NCBI RefSeq assembly: GCF_000224145.3
Contig: NC_020167.2
Coordinates: 7,685,777 to 7,749,776 of the forward strand
Reading direction: 5' to 3'
Length of the DNA stretch: 64,000 bases
Origin: Ciona intestinalis
Lineage: Eukaryota > Chordata > Ascidiacea > Phlebobranchia > Cionidae
The notes beneath the pieces were generated by a model. The model had not been told where the DNA came from, made no database searches, and saw only the letters and a list, made by a program, of their open reading frames with translations. Below, one piece after another: positions 43,998 to 56,970 of the stretch. The stretch's first letter is position 1. Each line of letters starts with the position of its first letter. Both the position numbers and the translations under genes were made by a program.

Positions 43998-44289
43998 TAA
44001 CCATAAATAGTTGCACTCTTTTATACAAGTTATTGTGAAACTTAATATTTTTGTTGAATTGTTTTTTAGCCACGTAGAATATTTGCAACTCTCTGTGTTT
44101 AAATAGATGTTATATTAAGAAGCTTAGGTTGTTTATATTATGAACTTTAATTATTTATATGAATGAATTATGACCATAAGTTACCACAATCTTTAGTTTA
44201 CCCCAACTTTAATATATATGCTCTGTTTTATTATGTATTCTGTATCAGGTAGAAGTTTTTGTGCGAAAATTGATGCTTAGATTATGATA

Positions 44290-44640
44290 GGGTAGGGTGG
44301 GGGAAGATGGGACAGCTTTAGCACGTAATATCCAAATATCCTGATCAGTGGTGCAGCCAGAAAAAAAATAAGGAGGGGGTTTAATCAAAAAAATTCCAAA
44401 AATTTTTTTTTAATAATATTTTTAATATTTTTTTTTTTGATTAAAAGGGGGGGGGGGGTGCGACTGCCTAAACCCCCCCTGGCTGCCCCACTGATCCTGA
44501 TCATGTTTTAAATAATTAACAACAGTCTATGGAAGTCGTGAGGATATGGTTTTATAATTTATAAAATGTTCTTTGCTTACTACCAAATAGGAAGAGAAAA
44601 TGGAATGAAAATGTGTCCCATCTTCCTCCACCCTACTATA
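44290..44640 (+). mobile_element. 190 bp MITE, copy 8, host of a nested hAT-like element
   Basis: A complete copy split after ATCCTGAT by another element (44346-44493); the copy resumes with the duplicated ATCCTGAT. Confidence 0.92.
44346..44493 (+). mobile_element. hAT-type MITE with perfect 8 bp target duplication
   Basis: Terminal inverted repeats cagtggtgcagccag and ctggctgccccactg. The flanking 8 bases ATCCTGAT occur on both sides (44338-44345 and 44494-44501), while other copies of the host element have this sequence once. An 8 bp duplication and CAGxGGxG ends are typical of the hAT superfamily. The inside is a low-complexity A/T and G/C run with no coding capacity. Confidence 0.92.
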
Positions 44641-45596
44641 TATAAATTATCATTAGGCAAGCTAGTGTGCTACATAAGTTACTGTCATAACATCAAAGTC
44701 AAATCTTTGTGTCAAATCAATATTTAAACTTAAAAAAATTTGTATTGTTTTAATATTTCATTCAAATATCAATTATGACCATATTTGGAAAATCCCGATT
44801 TTTCCGTCTTCTCATGAGTTTTATATTTATTGATGTAATTGTGCAATATATCACTATTTGGCTTCACGTGATAAGATTCATATGAATACATGAGCTGTTT
44901 GTAAAGTCCTGTAAGGTTAAATGTTTTGTTAAAGTTACAGATCCTAGAACATTAGAACCCTATTATTATAAAGACACTGATAGCTTAAGATTGAAAAGAT
45001 AAAATGGTTAAACATTGCTAAACCTGCATGGGTAGTAGTGTGGTGTGGACATTTGAAATTTCAAGTCGAAGTTGACAACTTTCTTCTTGCTTTTGATCAT
45101 TTTAAGGTAAAGTATGACAAATTGTGTTAATTTTCGAGAAATTTATGTATTTGCAGTTTATTAAAAAAAATGGTAATTTAAAAAATTTAAATATTATATA
45201 GCATTTAAAAAAAATAATGCATTAATGCATGAGAAAGTTTACCATATATTGTTATTATTACAATACATAGTGATCATAGTAGATTGTTTATTTTGGGATT
45301 CAATTTACGACGTAATATCACCAACTGAATTGCCACTTCATTGGAAATATATCTACTGTGTACATAACAAGAGTTGTGTATTTAAAGGGAGAAGCCAAAA
45401 CGCCAGTTTAAGTCAACAATGAAAATAGACTTAATCTTTTTGGATAACTTTAAAAGTAATATATGTCCATTTCAGTTTAAACTTTTTGGTAAAACAAGAA
45501 ACTTAAATAGGCCTATTACATTTGAAAAACAGAACATGTATGTATTGATTAAATTTTATTAATTATTTAATTTAGCGTTCAAATTCCTGTTACAGT

Positions 45597-48500
45597 ATGA
45601 AGGCCTATGTAATAGCTGAAGACACTCATATAGTTTACTACTGGTGTGATGAAGCATTTGTAACACATCTTAAATCTTTGCGTAATATTCAAGACCATGA
45701 TCAGGTAGTTAAAATCCTTTGTAACTACTGTGTACATTACATGGTTTGCTGCCTATGTTAAAACGTAGCTTAATTAAGCTTTTCATTACTCGACTATAAA
45801 TAAATTCAACACTGCCCAGGTCTGAGACTTACTTTTTTATTTCAATTGCCTATTTATTAGGTAAGTTACTAAATGTTTCCAGAGACATTTTTACTGTGAC
45901 GTTTTAAGCTTTTTATGTTTGACAGTTGGCATTTTTAAATTGGACTTTACATAAAATGCGATTATGCATGCGGCCATATTGTTTTTAATCATAACTGTAA
46001 AACATTCTTACAATTTAACTCTGATCTGGTGCTTATAAACATAAACGATATTTGTGTAAAAAAATACAGTGAGAATCTGGTGCTACCAAATTCTATTTGA
46101 ATAAGAGACGGACAATACCATTTAGGCGAAATATCTACTTTTTGTTATACAATTAGTTGGACTTGATTTTTGTCTGTTACATTTTCTTAGCACCAGATCC
46201 TTACTGTTTTTAATTATGTGGCATTGAATAGCCTACACTATGTAACCTAGTAGTCCAGACACAAGTATTTGATTAACACTACAATGTTTTCCAGCAAAGC
46301 GAGTCCAGTTTTGATTCTTACATCCAAATGTACTTCTTGCCCGTTTTTCTTTCGCATCAAATGCTTAAAAGTCAACTGAACGAAGCTTGCTCAAGTGTTT
46401 CATCTGATGACCAAGATACCGTCGTTGTTTTCCAGGATTTTCAGGAGTTTGTTTACATTGGTGGGTGGGTTAAACAGCATTTTGAATAAGCAGTTCAAAT
46501 GTTGTTTATTAAAAAAAAATTGTTTAAAGTATATATATTATAATTTATACATGCCTTCTAAATTTTAAAAAAAAGTACAACTTGTAAACTGGCACAAGGT
46601 GTACGAAACAGAACATGTTTTAACTGCTGAAGTTAGCCCGCTGAATAAATAGGATAAATAAGTTACATTCATTTATTATCTTTATAATGCAAGCTGAAAT
46701 TTTACAGTTTTGGAGAACAATTTCATAAACAAATGCTAAAATGCCTGTAGCTACAGTAATGTAAACTGAAAATGTGTAATATTATCTTTATAATGTCATC
46801 TTACAGCTGTAGAGACCAGCTGCAGTGGTGGGAAAGAAAAACTAAGTCGGGAATTAAGTTTTTTGAGAAACTCGATTAGTTTTTTGTTTGGTGCATGTGG
46901 TCACTCTGAATTGAAAACCACACAAGTGACTACAAAGGAAAGGTAAGTTGCTTCGAAATTTTTTCAAACTTTTTGATTCAAGTCTAGTTAGAAATGAGTA
47001 AGTTGTTTTTTGTTTTTTTTTATATTAAGATATAGGTATGCATAGTAGAATGAGGGAGGATGGGACACCTTTTTAATCAATTAACAACGGTCTAAGGCAG
47101 TTGTGAGAATACAGTTCTACGATTCTTTGATTGTTCTTTGTTTGTTACTAAATGGGGCAAACAAAGAACAAAAATAGCAGGAAAAGTTCTCCCCCCACCC
47201 TACTATATATATATATATATATATGATAATATGCACAATTTATCAATCTTTTAGAAGTTTTTAAACTGGAATATTCAGAACTGAATTGACACTTGTGTCA
47301 TTACAAGTGTGTTACATACTTGTATAGTTGAGTGATCATGCTCGAAATATTGTTTAAAGTTTAAAGTTCAATGAAAACGTTTCTTTTATTTGATGTATTT
47401 ACACTAGTGGTGCTTGTTTGAACAAACATTGAAATTCTTGAACTGATTTTCACAGGAGATACTGCTGTAACTTCTAACTATAATATATATAGTGGAGTGG
47501 GAAAAGATAGAACACTTTTTTTTTTCCCATCCAATTTGGTTTTAAACAAAGAAAATTTAATGAATTATAAAACTCTATCTTCATGTTAATTGTTTAAAAC
47601 ATGATTAAGATATTTGGATATTATGTGCTAAAGGTGTCCCATCTTTTCCCACTTTTCTATATAAAGCCTACTAAATTTTACAATTTTAACAATGTAGTAT
47701 CTCAATCAAAATATGTAAACTAAAGAACTAAATTTTTTATAACTTCCTATGGCTATTCTAGAGTTTCCTGTGTTTTCTATTTGTTTTGGTTATCTTAACT
47801 AGTTTAAATATTGTGTAAAAGCCTACTCATTATTATGTGCTAGTTGTCTCTTTTTGTAAAACAGGCTTAAAACTTAACATTTATGGCTAGGGACCTAGGG
47901 TCCCTACCTCTGACCAAAAGGTATTGGGTTCAGGGCTAGGGTCTGCGACCATTGTGGGCCTATTTTTCCTTAGGTAAGACACTTAACCGTAATTGCTCCA
48001 ATCCAGTGGTCACTAATGGGTTGTCCAAATTATTAGCCATACATAAAAAAAATTAACCTACAAAGTAACATGTTTGGTAACTTGGAAGCAGGCACCAGGT
48101 GTATGAAACAGAACATTCGTGTTGTAACGACTGTTCTTGCTCTGCCATGCGAGGATAAGTTACATTCCTTCATTTATTTTAATTTGCCATATCTGTACCA
48201 CAGGGCATGGCATAGTGTTACTACCATTCTCCAGCAATACACTTCTCTATGTGAGTTGGAAAACTCATTCTTACTTGAAGGAGTTGAACGTATTCGTGTG
48301 AACGAAGACGTCAACAAAGTTTGCAACACTGTCATACAAAAGTCGATGAAGTCGTTTGAAAGTTTGTCCAATCTCCACAATGTACAATACGGACTTGTGT
48401 TTGTAGGGGCAAAGATACTAACACTACATGCCAGGTTAGCTGTTTTTTAAGCTTTAAATAAACTCCACCAAGGTCCAAGTAGGAAAAGTTAGAGAAACCT

Positions 48501-51500
48501 TAGCCTTAGATTGAGTCCGAAGTAATAATTTTTTACGAAGAAGTTAAAATTTTAAAAGCAAATTAGAAATGCATAAAAAATATTGACCAAGTTTTAGTAG
48601 GAATTCTTGTGGCAGTAACGTTTTGTACTTTTGGGTATTTTCATGCTATTTAGTTCCATTGACATTTCTGCATCAATGATTTTCAGAGGTATTTTGGGGC
48701 CGGGTATTTTTCTACATGCCTCACATACATTAGTGAGTGGGATTTTAAATAAAGTTTCCAGAAAACATTTTGGATTTTTTTAAGCTTTGCACTGTGGTCT
48801 TTAATCTTTAATTTAAATCCTTTTTTTCCTAGCCGCAAATTCCCTTAAAGATTATTTTTTCTGCCTGTAAAAAATCCTATTCCTCACCTTACATTCTCTG
48901 CTAGCTAAATGTAACAACTAACCTCTAACCCCAAGTAACCTATAACTACCAACCTCCAACCAGCCTAATCTGTAATATACTGGAGGATCCTTTACTATCG
49001 TGCATTTTTTTTCTGTAGAAATAAATTAGGTCCCAAACTATTCTTTTTTTTATTCTAGCTCAAGAGCTCGTTACAATTTATCAACGCAGAACATTTTACA
49101 AATCATCACCCTTTCTTCTTTGGGTAGTGGCCAAACCGACAGCGAGCATGAGGTAAAGAATGAGGTATTTAGTGATGTGCTTTAGGAAATTATATTCTAT
49201 ATAATATGGCTGAGGACCTATGATGAAATATGGACACTGGGTTAATGTCTCAGTTGGTCTTGTACTGCTTTTTAAAAAAAGACGGCTGGCTGTGAAGTCA
49301 CTTTAATTGTTGAGTTGCAACAATTAACAGCTTATTACCCAAACTACATAGATTTCATTGAAGATGAGAATAGTACCAAGATCTTAATATTCACTCTTGT
49401 GTTTGCTTTTTCCTAATTTCAAAATTGTAAAGTTATTCACAAGAAAATATATTTCCAATCTCAAACACAAATTGTAACTCCGCAATTGTTTTTTAAAAAA
49501 CGATGGAAAAAAACATTTTTTTATTACCCAGGTGCTCCTGTGTTTATTTTTTTTAAATTCTAATTCACAGTAAAATATGTTTCCAAATTTAACCAAAAAA
49601 TTAAACCCCAAAATAGACTTAAAAAAAATTTTTTTTTAAATCTTAAATTTTTTTTATTTCTTTTTATTACCCAGGTGAGGAGTGATTCAGAGCTCGAAAG
49701 CTCCGAGATACCGAGCGACATCGGATTGGATCTCCCGTTCATCCCATCTACTGATGATGAGGAAGATGTGTTTCCTCCACAAGAGCCAAAAGATTTGACC
49801 TCTGATGCGGGGCCTCTCTCTTCAACTGGAAGCCAATGTGAGTTGGTATATATTTAAAGAAAAATTTAAATTTGAAAAATATTCAAAAAAAAAAAGTTAA
49901 TAAATATTAAAAATTTATTTTGCTACCAGACATATATATGTACATTAAATATATATGGAAAATTTTTGTACCAGAGAAGAATCCTCCGATACATTACAGA
50001 TTAGGCTGGTGGAAAGTGTTAGAGGTTGGTAGTTAGGGGCATGGGTTAGTGGTTACGATTTCTGTTAGCACGTAACGTAGGGAAAGAATCTTCTTCATTC
50101 AAGTACATTTTTTTTAAGTTGATCTATTAACGAAACATGAACAGATTTTGTAATAAAATTTTTATTTAATCACTCATGTTCCAATGTAAAGGTATTTACA
50201 ATAAAAAAAGAGCATAATATAGCTGAAAATCCACAATTCTTTTAATTGAAATATAAGATTTTGTTCAATTTAACTATAGATTGAGAAATGTAAGTACAGT
50301 TCAATAAGATAATGTATAATCCTGTTTAATCCAAGCCAGGTCTTCTGTCATTTCCGATTTTAATTTTAAATCAAAGACTGCCTACAGCGGTGGCGCAGCT
50401 AGAAAAAACAAGGGGGGTTCAACCATAATATAGAGAATGCTAGCTATTCCTATTTCTTTAATAAAAAATATTTGTTTATTAATTAATAGGCAAGGGAACC
50501 CCACACTCCCCCTGGTAGCGCCACTAGTCTGCAGTAGCCTCCTGTTCGAAGCAATGAATGTAACTTATTTTATCCTCATGTAGCAGGAAAATGACAGTTG
50601 TTATAACACGGGTGTTCTGTTTCATACACCTCGTGCCAGCTTATGAGTTACTAAGTATGTTACTTTGTGGTTGATTAGTTTTTTGGAGGATTTTTTTATG
50701 TTTTATGTATGGCTGATAATTCAGACAACCCATTGGTGAATGAATGAATGAATGTAACTTATTTTATCCTCGCGTGGCCAGAAAACGACAGTCGTTATAA
50801 CACGGGTTTAACACCTCGTGCCAGCTTACGAGTTACCTTGTATGTTACTTTGTGGGTGATTATTTTTTTGGAGGATTTTTTTTTTATATATAGCTGATAA
50901 TTTGGACAAACCATTAGTGACCACTGGGTTGGAGCAATTGTCGTTAAGTGTCTTGCCCAAGGACACATACGCCCAGCAACGACGAGCCTTGAATCCATTA
51001 CCTATGGTTTCAGCTTACAGACAGGTGCGCTAACCACTTTGCCACGGCACCAGACAATATTCTGTAACCACATACCTAGGCTACCATGCAGTAATTTCAC
51101 CATAAGCTATGTTAGGCCTTACGCCAAATTTTGCAAGCACTTTTTAACAGGTGTTATATCTTTATATCCACAGCCCAAAACGAAACTGAGCTAGGTAGTT
51201 CAGTGAGGAGTCAATATTCTGAAGACAGTCAAGTCACCAGTGTGTCTAACAACAGCATTAGAATGGTCAATAATCACTTTGATGCGCATGGGAAAGAAAA
51301 TGCTTCGTTTAATATTAAAGTAAGATAATAGGCTTGCACCTAATATAAATGCTATTATCACATTTTGTTATTCTGCTACCAGGCTTTATGTAAATAGTCT
51401 TTTAACGGCTCAACTGGTAAAAAAAACATTGAATTTCCTACTCTTTTCCTGCCATACGGCAAGACTTTATAAAATACACCAAGTTTTTTATGCCATATGA

Positions 51501-54500
51501 ACCACTAAAAGTATATTCCCGTTATGGCTGGTAGCAGATGTAACAGAACACGATAATAGGAATAGGCATTTATATTATGAGTTAATACATTAATAGCAAA
51601 CAGTCTTGATGGTTGTGCATTGTTTTTCAGATAAAATTACATGCTTAGTTAATTTTTACATGACTTAACCAAATTTTTAGATTTTTTTTAAATTTTGGAA
51701 ATTTTAGTTTTTAGTTAATTTTTCGAATTTTTGTTTATTATCTTGCATGTTCCAGAACACTTGCATCCCTGTTTATCTGACAACACCCGAGCACCCCTGT
51801 CTTCCCCACCTGCTTTACTGTATCCCAATATCAGACCAAGTTAATCTGGTGTTTATATTTAAGGTATGTTTGTATTGAAAAAAAAAAATTCTTTGTGTTA
51901 CATTATTGTTGTCAAAAATGTTAAACTAGAAAATTATTATTTTTTATTTGTTTTGTTACTTCAATGTTTGGCCTTAAATTGTAAGAAACAGAACATCTGT
52001 ATCATAACGATTGTCGTTGTCCCAGCAATCAAGGATAAATAAGTTACATACGTGGTAACTCGTAAGCGGCACGAGGTGCATGAAACAGAACACCCATGTT
52101 ATAAGACTGTTAGTTGCCTCATTACACCGGAATAAAGCAAGTTACATTCAATTAATATACAGGGCTGTAGTGAAACAAAAATTTGCTTTCAATCATATTA
52201 TACTCGTGTAAAGGTTTGCTGTCAAGAAATGCAACCACAGATATTAACACTGCATGTGTTGTGCCATATGGGCTTTGAGGCATATTTTTACACTCCATTT
52301 TTAACAATAGAAAAATTATTAGGAGCTGTTGGTCTGTTGCTATTTCACAATCAATGGTTAATTTATTTTATTTTTGACTGGAAAGTGGAAAAAATCCACG
52401 GTTAAAACTTATTTTATTTTTTTGACTGGAAAGTGTCTCCTTTAGAGATAACAATGGTGAAACGGATAATTTACGGTTGGTAATTTATTCTACAGGTTCC
52501 CCACAGTGAAGTATCAGACATGGTATGCGGAATGTTGGATTTGTTACGAAAATTAAAATTCAGCGACCGAAAACTTGAAGTAATCGGAGGCCAAACCACC
52601 GTCAACAATTTGGAGAAATGCAGCAAGTTGCTCGTGCAAAAAACAAGGTGACATAACTTTTTTTTTATTTTTTTGCTCAAAAACAACAAAGGGCTTTTTT
52701 CTTTTTCACTTTACTATCAATATATAGTGTTACTGCATATTTATACTTGTTTTTTGGCCTTTTTTTAAATATTTTAACTACTTCAAATTTGTCGTCATAT
52801 TCAACACACACTGTAGACCCCTCTATTTCTTATGAAAAACTTTTTTATTTTAACATCAATTTTGAATATTTTTGACATTTTACAAATCATGCAATATTTT
52901 CACCACTAGAGAACTGAAAGGCAAATCCAGATACTTGGATTATACTCGTTTTTTAGGCCCTTTTTTTAAATATTTTAACTACTTCAAATTTGTCGTCATA
53001 TTCAACACACACTGTAGACCCCTCTATTTCTTATGAAAAACTTTTTTATTTTAACATCAATTTTGAATATTTTTGACATTTTACAAATCATGCAATATTT
53101 TCACCACTAGAGAACTGAAAGGCAAATCCAGATACTTGGATTATACTCGTTTTTTAGGCCCTTTTTTTAAAATATTTTAACTAACTGAAGTTTTGTCGTC
53201 ATATTCAACACACACTGTAGACCCCTCTATTTCTTATGAAAAACTTTTTTATTTTAACATCAATTTTTAATAATTTTTTGATATTTTACAAACAAATCAC
53301 TCACTTCTACCAACAGGGAACTGAAGGGAAAATCCAGGTCAAGGTTGAAAAGATTGACGTCATCATGGAATTCTAACGGACAACGTAACTTAAACATGTT
53401 TGTAAATACTGGGAATGGTGAATACACAAAGTTGTAAGTTAACATAAATCTATTACTGCAGTTTAGGGGTTTTATGAGTTTCTCTTAAGCCTAAAAAACG
53501 TTGTCAGCTACCATGTGAGGTGTTGTTTGTAAAACTACTTATGTTTTTGCAAGTAATAAAGCTAAAACATGCAATAATATAAAATCGAAGTTCTTAAAAT
53601 AGGCCCATGGTCCCCTAGAGAACATTTTTATTCTTTGTGGGTGAGGACCTGTGATATAGCCCAGTTTTCGCTAATTGCCCCAATAATTTAACATAAATGG
53701 CCCATTGTTTGTCTGTTAGTTGGAGCAACAGCAAACTTTTGTTAATGTAGTAACTAGTATGTTTTCAACTGTAACTGTGTTTTAACTGCTGTTGTTTTGT
53801 CGTTATGTCCCAAATGTTTGAACATTTTCCTTTTTATTCCAAGATTGGAAACTTGTGTTAGAGATACGAAGGAACAACTGCGACGTTTCTTTCAATCACT
53901 TTTCCCGTCTTATTTAACATCAGATGCCACACAATGGCACACCGCTGATCTATGCAAGATATATAAGTTTGCTAAAGCTAAGCTTACTGGTTGGTTTAAG
54001 TTATTGCTATATTTATGTTTCTGTTATCTTTTTACTATAATTATGTTATAGTTATCATTTTCATTTTATTTTAGTCTGTGGCATAATTTGTGGTGTTTGT
54101 GGCAGGTTAGAAAATATTCATCAACAAAGTTACATAGGTGGTAACTTTTTTTTACGTAAACAACTAACTTTAAAAGCTAAAAAACCTAAACTCAATTTTT
54201 ACTTAAAATTTTACTTAAAATTTTTACTTAAAATAGACAATTTTTATACATTCACATTACATAGAGTAAAATGTAAACGTTAAATTTAAAAAAATTTAAA
54301 TACCTAATTTTCTTTTCAGATTACACAGAGTACCTGCACGTGAAATGCACGCGAAACATCACCATGTCACCTTATTTGGCTACTTATCCGGGGTTGGTTC
54401 ATTTCTCGTTGGTATTAAGAACTCGTGAACAAACTGGTTCAACTTCATACGTGGGGTCATTGTTTCAGGTACAATGTATATGGCTAATGTAATGCTAATT

Positions 54501-56004
54501 TAGTCATAATAGTATAAATATAATAGTAACTGTTATTTGTCTATTCGATTATGGTAGCGAAGATTGAAAAACATTTAAAACTAAAAATAAAGGATATAGC
54601 AAGAAAACAAACAGTTGTTAAAACACGCTTACAGTTAAAAACATACTTACATTTATTTGGAAAAAAGGGTGGTTGCTTCACCTGTTAGATAGCAAATTAA
54701 TAACAAAATCACTAATTTTCATTCTCGATATATGTGACTTTAAATAAGTTAATAGTAGCAATAATAAATTCTCTGGAAATAATTATACACTTATAGCCTT
54801 TTTGATAGAAATTGATTTTGTGCGCTCATTGGAAAAAATTTAGGGCATAAGTTTTTTGTTTTAAAAGACCTTAAATGTATTTGTGGAATCATTCCAGGAT
54901 GAATTATTCTCCCCCTCAATAGTAGAAGTTGCAACAAATGAAGCAAACGATAACCTTTATATGGAACTTAGGCAACAGGTGAGGTCGTAACAGCCGTGTT
55001 GTACATTGTGTTTGGTGTTCTGATAATGTTCCAAGTGACCCCTGAAACTCCCTTTTTAGATTAGCAGTAACAAGATGTGAACTTTCGCACAGCAAGGACA
55101 AAAATAAGTTTAAGTTAGTACTATACCAATGTTTTTCTTTTTACCCATTGGTAGTAAACAAAATATAGTTGCTGAATTATACCCCCTGACTTCCAAAAAA
55201 CGCAACTTTTTTGTTCAAAACGCAATCGGAAAATATGGGATTTAGGTGCTAATAGTATTCCATGTTACCTCGCATCGCTGTATGTAACTTAATGGTCTAT
55301 AACCACTATATGTAATAAGCACCTATATAATATTAAATGCTTGTCTGTTTATAGTTCAAAGAAGGAATTTATAAATCTGAGGCAAATTTATCGGACCACG
55401 GCACTTTATGTACACAACTGGAAGCTGGTGACTTTATGTTCACCTCCAGGATTTGCTTTTCAAATATTAACCGTCACAAATCAACTTTCAAAGTTTCGAT
55501 TGATTCCGATCTATTGACTGGTGCATATCAACCTTGTAGTGTGTTTTCCGGCCCTTTCTACAAGTTAGTATTTCTGTTTTTATTAGTAATGTAACCTGGG
55601 GTAATAGGCCAATCCTGGTCTAAATCTTAGGACCCATGGCGTGCCACGCTGCGGGTCCTCACCCACATAGAATAATCTTCAATTGCCATTTTTTATACAG
55701 AATGCGATACATGAAATAAATATGAAATAGTTTAAAAAGTGCATTCTTTAACCTGTTGTAATTGTATCTTAAAGTTTAAATTTGCTTATAATGCTTCCAA
55801 ATTTGTTTACAATATTTAACAATTTTGTTCAAAATTTTCAGGAACTTTTTATCCAAAGTTTTGGACCCGGTCCCCACCTCGTTCACAGTCTACCACCTAG
55901 TGACCGTACATTTCTCTCTGGTTCCTAAGGACGTGGTTGCTAAGCAACGGGAACAACTCTTCCATGATGTAATCGAAGGCTTGAATTCGGGAATTGAAAA
56001 ATAG
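45597..56004 (+). CDS. HPS1: HPS1, BLOC-3 complex subunit
   Basis: Fifteen exons in phase, 722 residues (human 700): 45597-45704, 46295-46460, 46807-46942, 48204-48434, 49059-49152, 49675-49837, 51174-51319, 51756-51863, 52496-52647, 53317-53433, 53844-53989, 54320-54468, 54898-54978, 55355-55563, 55842-56004. The N-terminus MKAYVIAEDTHIVYYWCDEA aligns with the longin-like start of human HPS1. The acidic serine-rich middle (STDDEEDVFPP) matches the disordered linker. The most telling block is DYTEYLHVKCTRNITM then YPGLVHFSLV, close to human HPS1, and the C-terminus has YHLVTVHFSLVPKD. HPS1 with HPS4 forms BLOC-3, the exchange factor for Rab32/Rab38 in making melanosomes and other lysosome-related organelles. 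An AG acceptor lies one base before the ATG. Confidence 0.93.
46018..46204 (+). mobile_element. AATCTGGTG-type element in an HPS1 intron
   Basis: Same family: TCTGATCTGGTGC, GAGAATCTGGTGCTACC, AGAGACGGACAATACC and TTAGCACCAGATCC. Confidence 0.72.
46575..46682 (+). mobile_element. SINE fragment in an HPS1 intron
   Basis: Body and tail only: AACTTGTAAACTGGCACAAGG, GAAACAGAACATG, tacattcatttattatc. Confidence 0.65.
47043..47208 (+). mobile_element. 190 bp MITE, copy 9
   Basis: Copy with an internal loss of about 30 bp near the left, followed by a (TA)n run; in an HPS1 intron. Confidence 0.82.
47491..47661 (-). mobile_element. 190 bp MITE, copy 10
   Basis: Reverse, slightly shortened copy; starts tagtggagtgggaaaag and ends tttcccacttttctatat. 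Confidence 0.8.
47885..48182 (+). mobile_element. SINE copy before HPS1 exon 4
   Basis: Nearly full length: diverged tRNA-like head (tctgaccaaaaggtattggg), body with ATCCAGTGGTCACTAATGGG and GAAACAGAACATTCG, and tail ttacattccttcatttattt. The HPS1 acceptor at 48203 follows within about 20 bases. Confidence 0.75.
48885..49003. mobile_element. GAAGAATC-type fold-back element in an HPS1 intron
   Basis: Contains TAACCTCTAACCCC and CTAATCTGTAATATACTGG and ends aggatcctttactatc. Confidence 0.65.
49970..50100. mobile_element. GAAGAATC-type fold-back element, reverse, in an HPS1 intron
   Basis: Starts agagaagaatcctccgatac, contains TACAGATTAGGCTGGTGG and ends near aatcttcttcattc. Confidence 0.65.
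50390..50530 (+). mobile_element. hAT-type MITE in an HPS1 intron
   Basis: Ends agcggtggcgcagctag and ctggtagcgccactag; the inside differs from the other copies. Confidence 0.75.
50555..51056 (-). mobile_element. Two minus-strand SINE copies in tandem in an HPS1 intron
   Basis: The left copy (50555-50740) has only tail and body. The right copy (50740-51056) is full length, from the GAATGAATGAATGAATG tail to the reverse of the tRNA-like head (gtgcgctaaccactttgcca). Confidence 0.82.
51370..51550 (+). mobile_element. GTAGCAGAAGTAACAG-type element in an HPS1 intron
   Basis: Contains TTCTGCTACCAGGC at the left, CATACGGCAAGACTTTATAA in the middle and GGTAGCAGATGTAACAGAAC at the right, so the ends are inverted repeats. 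Confidence 0.7.
51970..52165 (+). mobile_element. SINE fragments in an HPS1 intron
   Basis: Two body pieces, both with an AAACAGAACA block; the second ends ttacattcaattaatat. Confidence 0.65.
52742..53330 (+). repeat. Three tandem units of about 199 bp containing an HPS1 exon start
   Basis: Units start near 52751, 52953 and 53151 (ttaggccctttttttaaat). Units 1 and 2 each include CACCACTAGAGAACTGAAAGG then CAAATCCAG, which matches the first bases of HPS1 exon 53317-53433 (AACAGGGAACTGAAGGGAAAA). The real exon lies at the end of the third unit. The upstream copies have no good donor and soon run into stop codons, so they are pseudo-exon starts. Confidence 0.85.
55596..55676 (+). repeat. ACCCATGGCTTGCCACGCTG-type repeat
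   Basis: Contains GGCCAATCCTGGTCTAAATC, AGGACCCATGGCGTGCCACG and CTCACCCACATAGAATA. Good copy of the dispersed family, in the last HPS1 intron. Confidence 0.75.
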
Positions 56005-56502
56005 TGAGTTTTTCTGAAATCACTATTTTTCACTTAAAATCCCCTTTTTTTGCAATACCATAAAAATCACTTCTTTTTTTGTATTTCACTAAAAAAAATG
56101 TTTTTGTATTTTGTCAAAAATCAGTTTTATTCTATAAGATGTAATTTACCCCAACACCCCTTACCACACTGTAAATCCTGTATTACCATTGTGCAATATA
56201 TTTGTTTTAACATTTAGAGGCACACCAACAAAAAGCAAAAAAAAAGTTTTTTTTTAACTTTGGTGGATCACATTTTAGCATTCCTATTTATATATGAAAT
56301 TTAATTTTTTCGTTGGCCTGTCCTTTTTAATGTTTTTATTACATGATTTTTTAGCTTGCTTATTCTTATATATCATATACCCATATTATAATATTTCATA
56401 CTTACTGTGTTAATTTCTATACATGATACCAAAGTGCAATTATGTATTAGTGCAATATATCGTCATCTTTCTCTTTTACTTCTCTCTAATGTTTGTATAT
56501 TA

Positions 56503-56699
56503 TAGTAGGGTGTGGTAAGATGGGACACCTTTGACACATAAAAACTAAATATCCTGATCGTGTTTTAAACAATTAACAACCGTATATGAGAGTCGTAAGG
56601 ATAAAGTTTTATAAAAAATCGTTAAATGTTTGTTTACTACCAAATTGGGAAGGAAAATAGATTGAAAAGGTGTCCCATCTTCCCCCACCCTACTATATA
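56503..56699 (+). mobile_element. 190 bp MITE, copy 11
   Basis: Complete copy, gtagggtgtggtaagatggg to cccccaccctactatat. Confidence 0.9.
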
Positions 56700-56970
56700 A
56701 AATAATAGCAAACTTGTATTTGTTAGAAACAATTTTTCAAGAGAAACCTAATTTTTGTTAAGGTTGTTTAAAGGCCGTTGCTATTCGTTTATACAGTCTG
56801 TTAATTGTACTATAACAGCAAACTTTAAAACCTTTTAAAACTTAATTTTTTTTTTTAAATTCATTTTTGCGCTTATTTTTAATTTTTTCGACACAATAAG
56901 ACCAAATACCAAAAGCGCGTGAATGCCAGAGTGTAAACGTACACTGAGACCAATGGTATAACGTACTTGT

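Larger units (their letters stand above)
43161..45596. other. HID1 3' UTR and interval before HPS1
   Basis: No coding exon seen. It holds a reverse ACCCATGG-type repeat (43190-43250), two copies of the 190 bp element, and one hAT-type insertion. A 65-residue open frame at 45225-45422 has no family match. Confidence 0.65.

Noticed and set aside
52905..53147. Extra HPS1 exons
   Set aside because: Copies of the exon start lack a donor, and the frame meets stops soon in the repeat; they are part of the tandem intron repeat.
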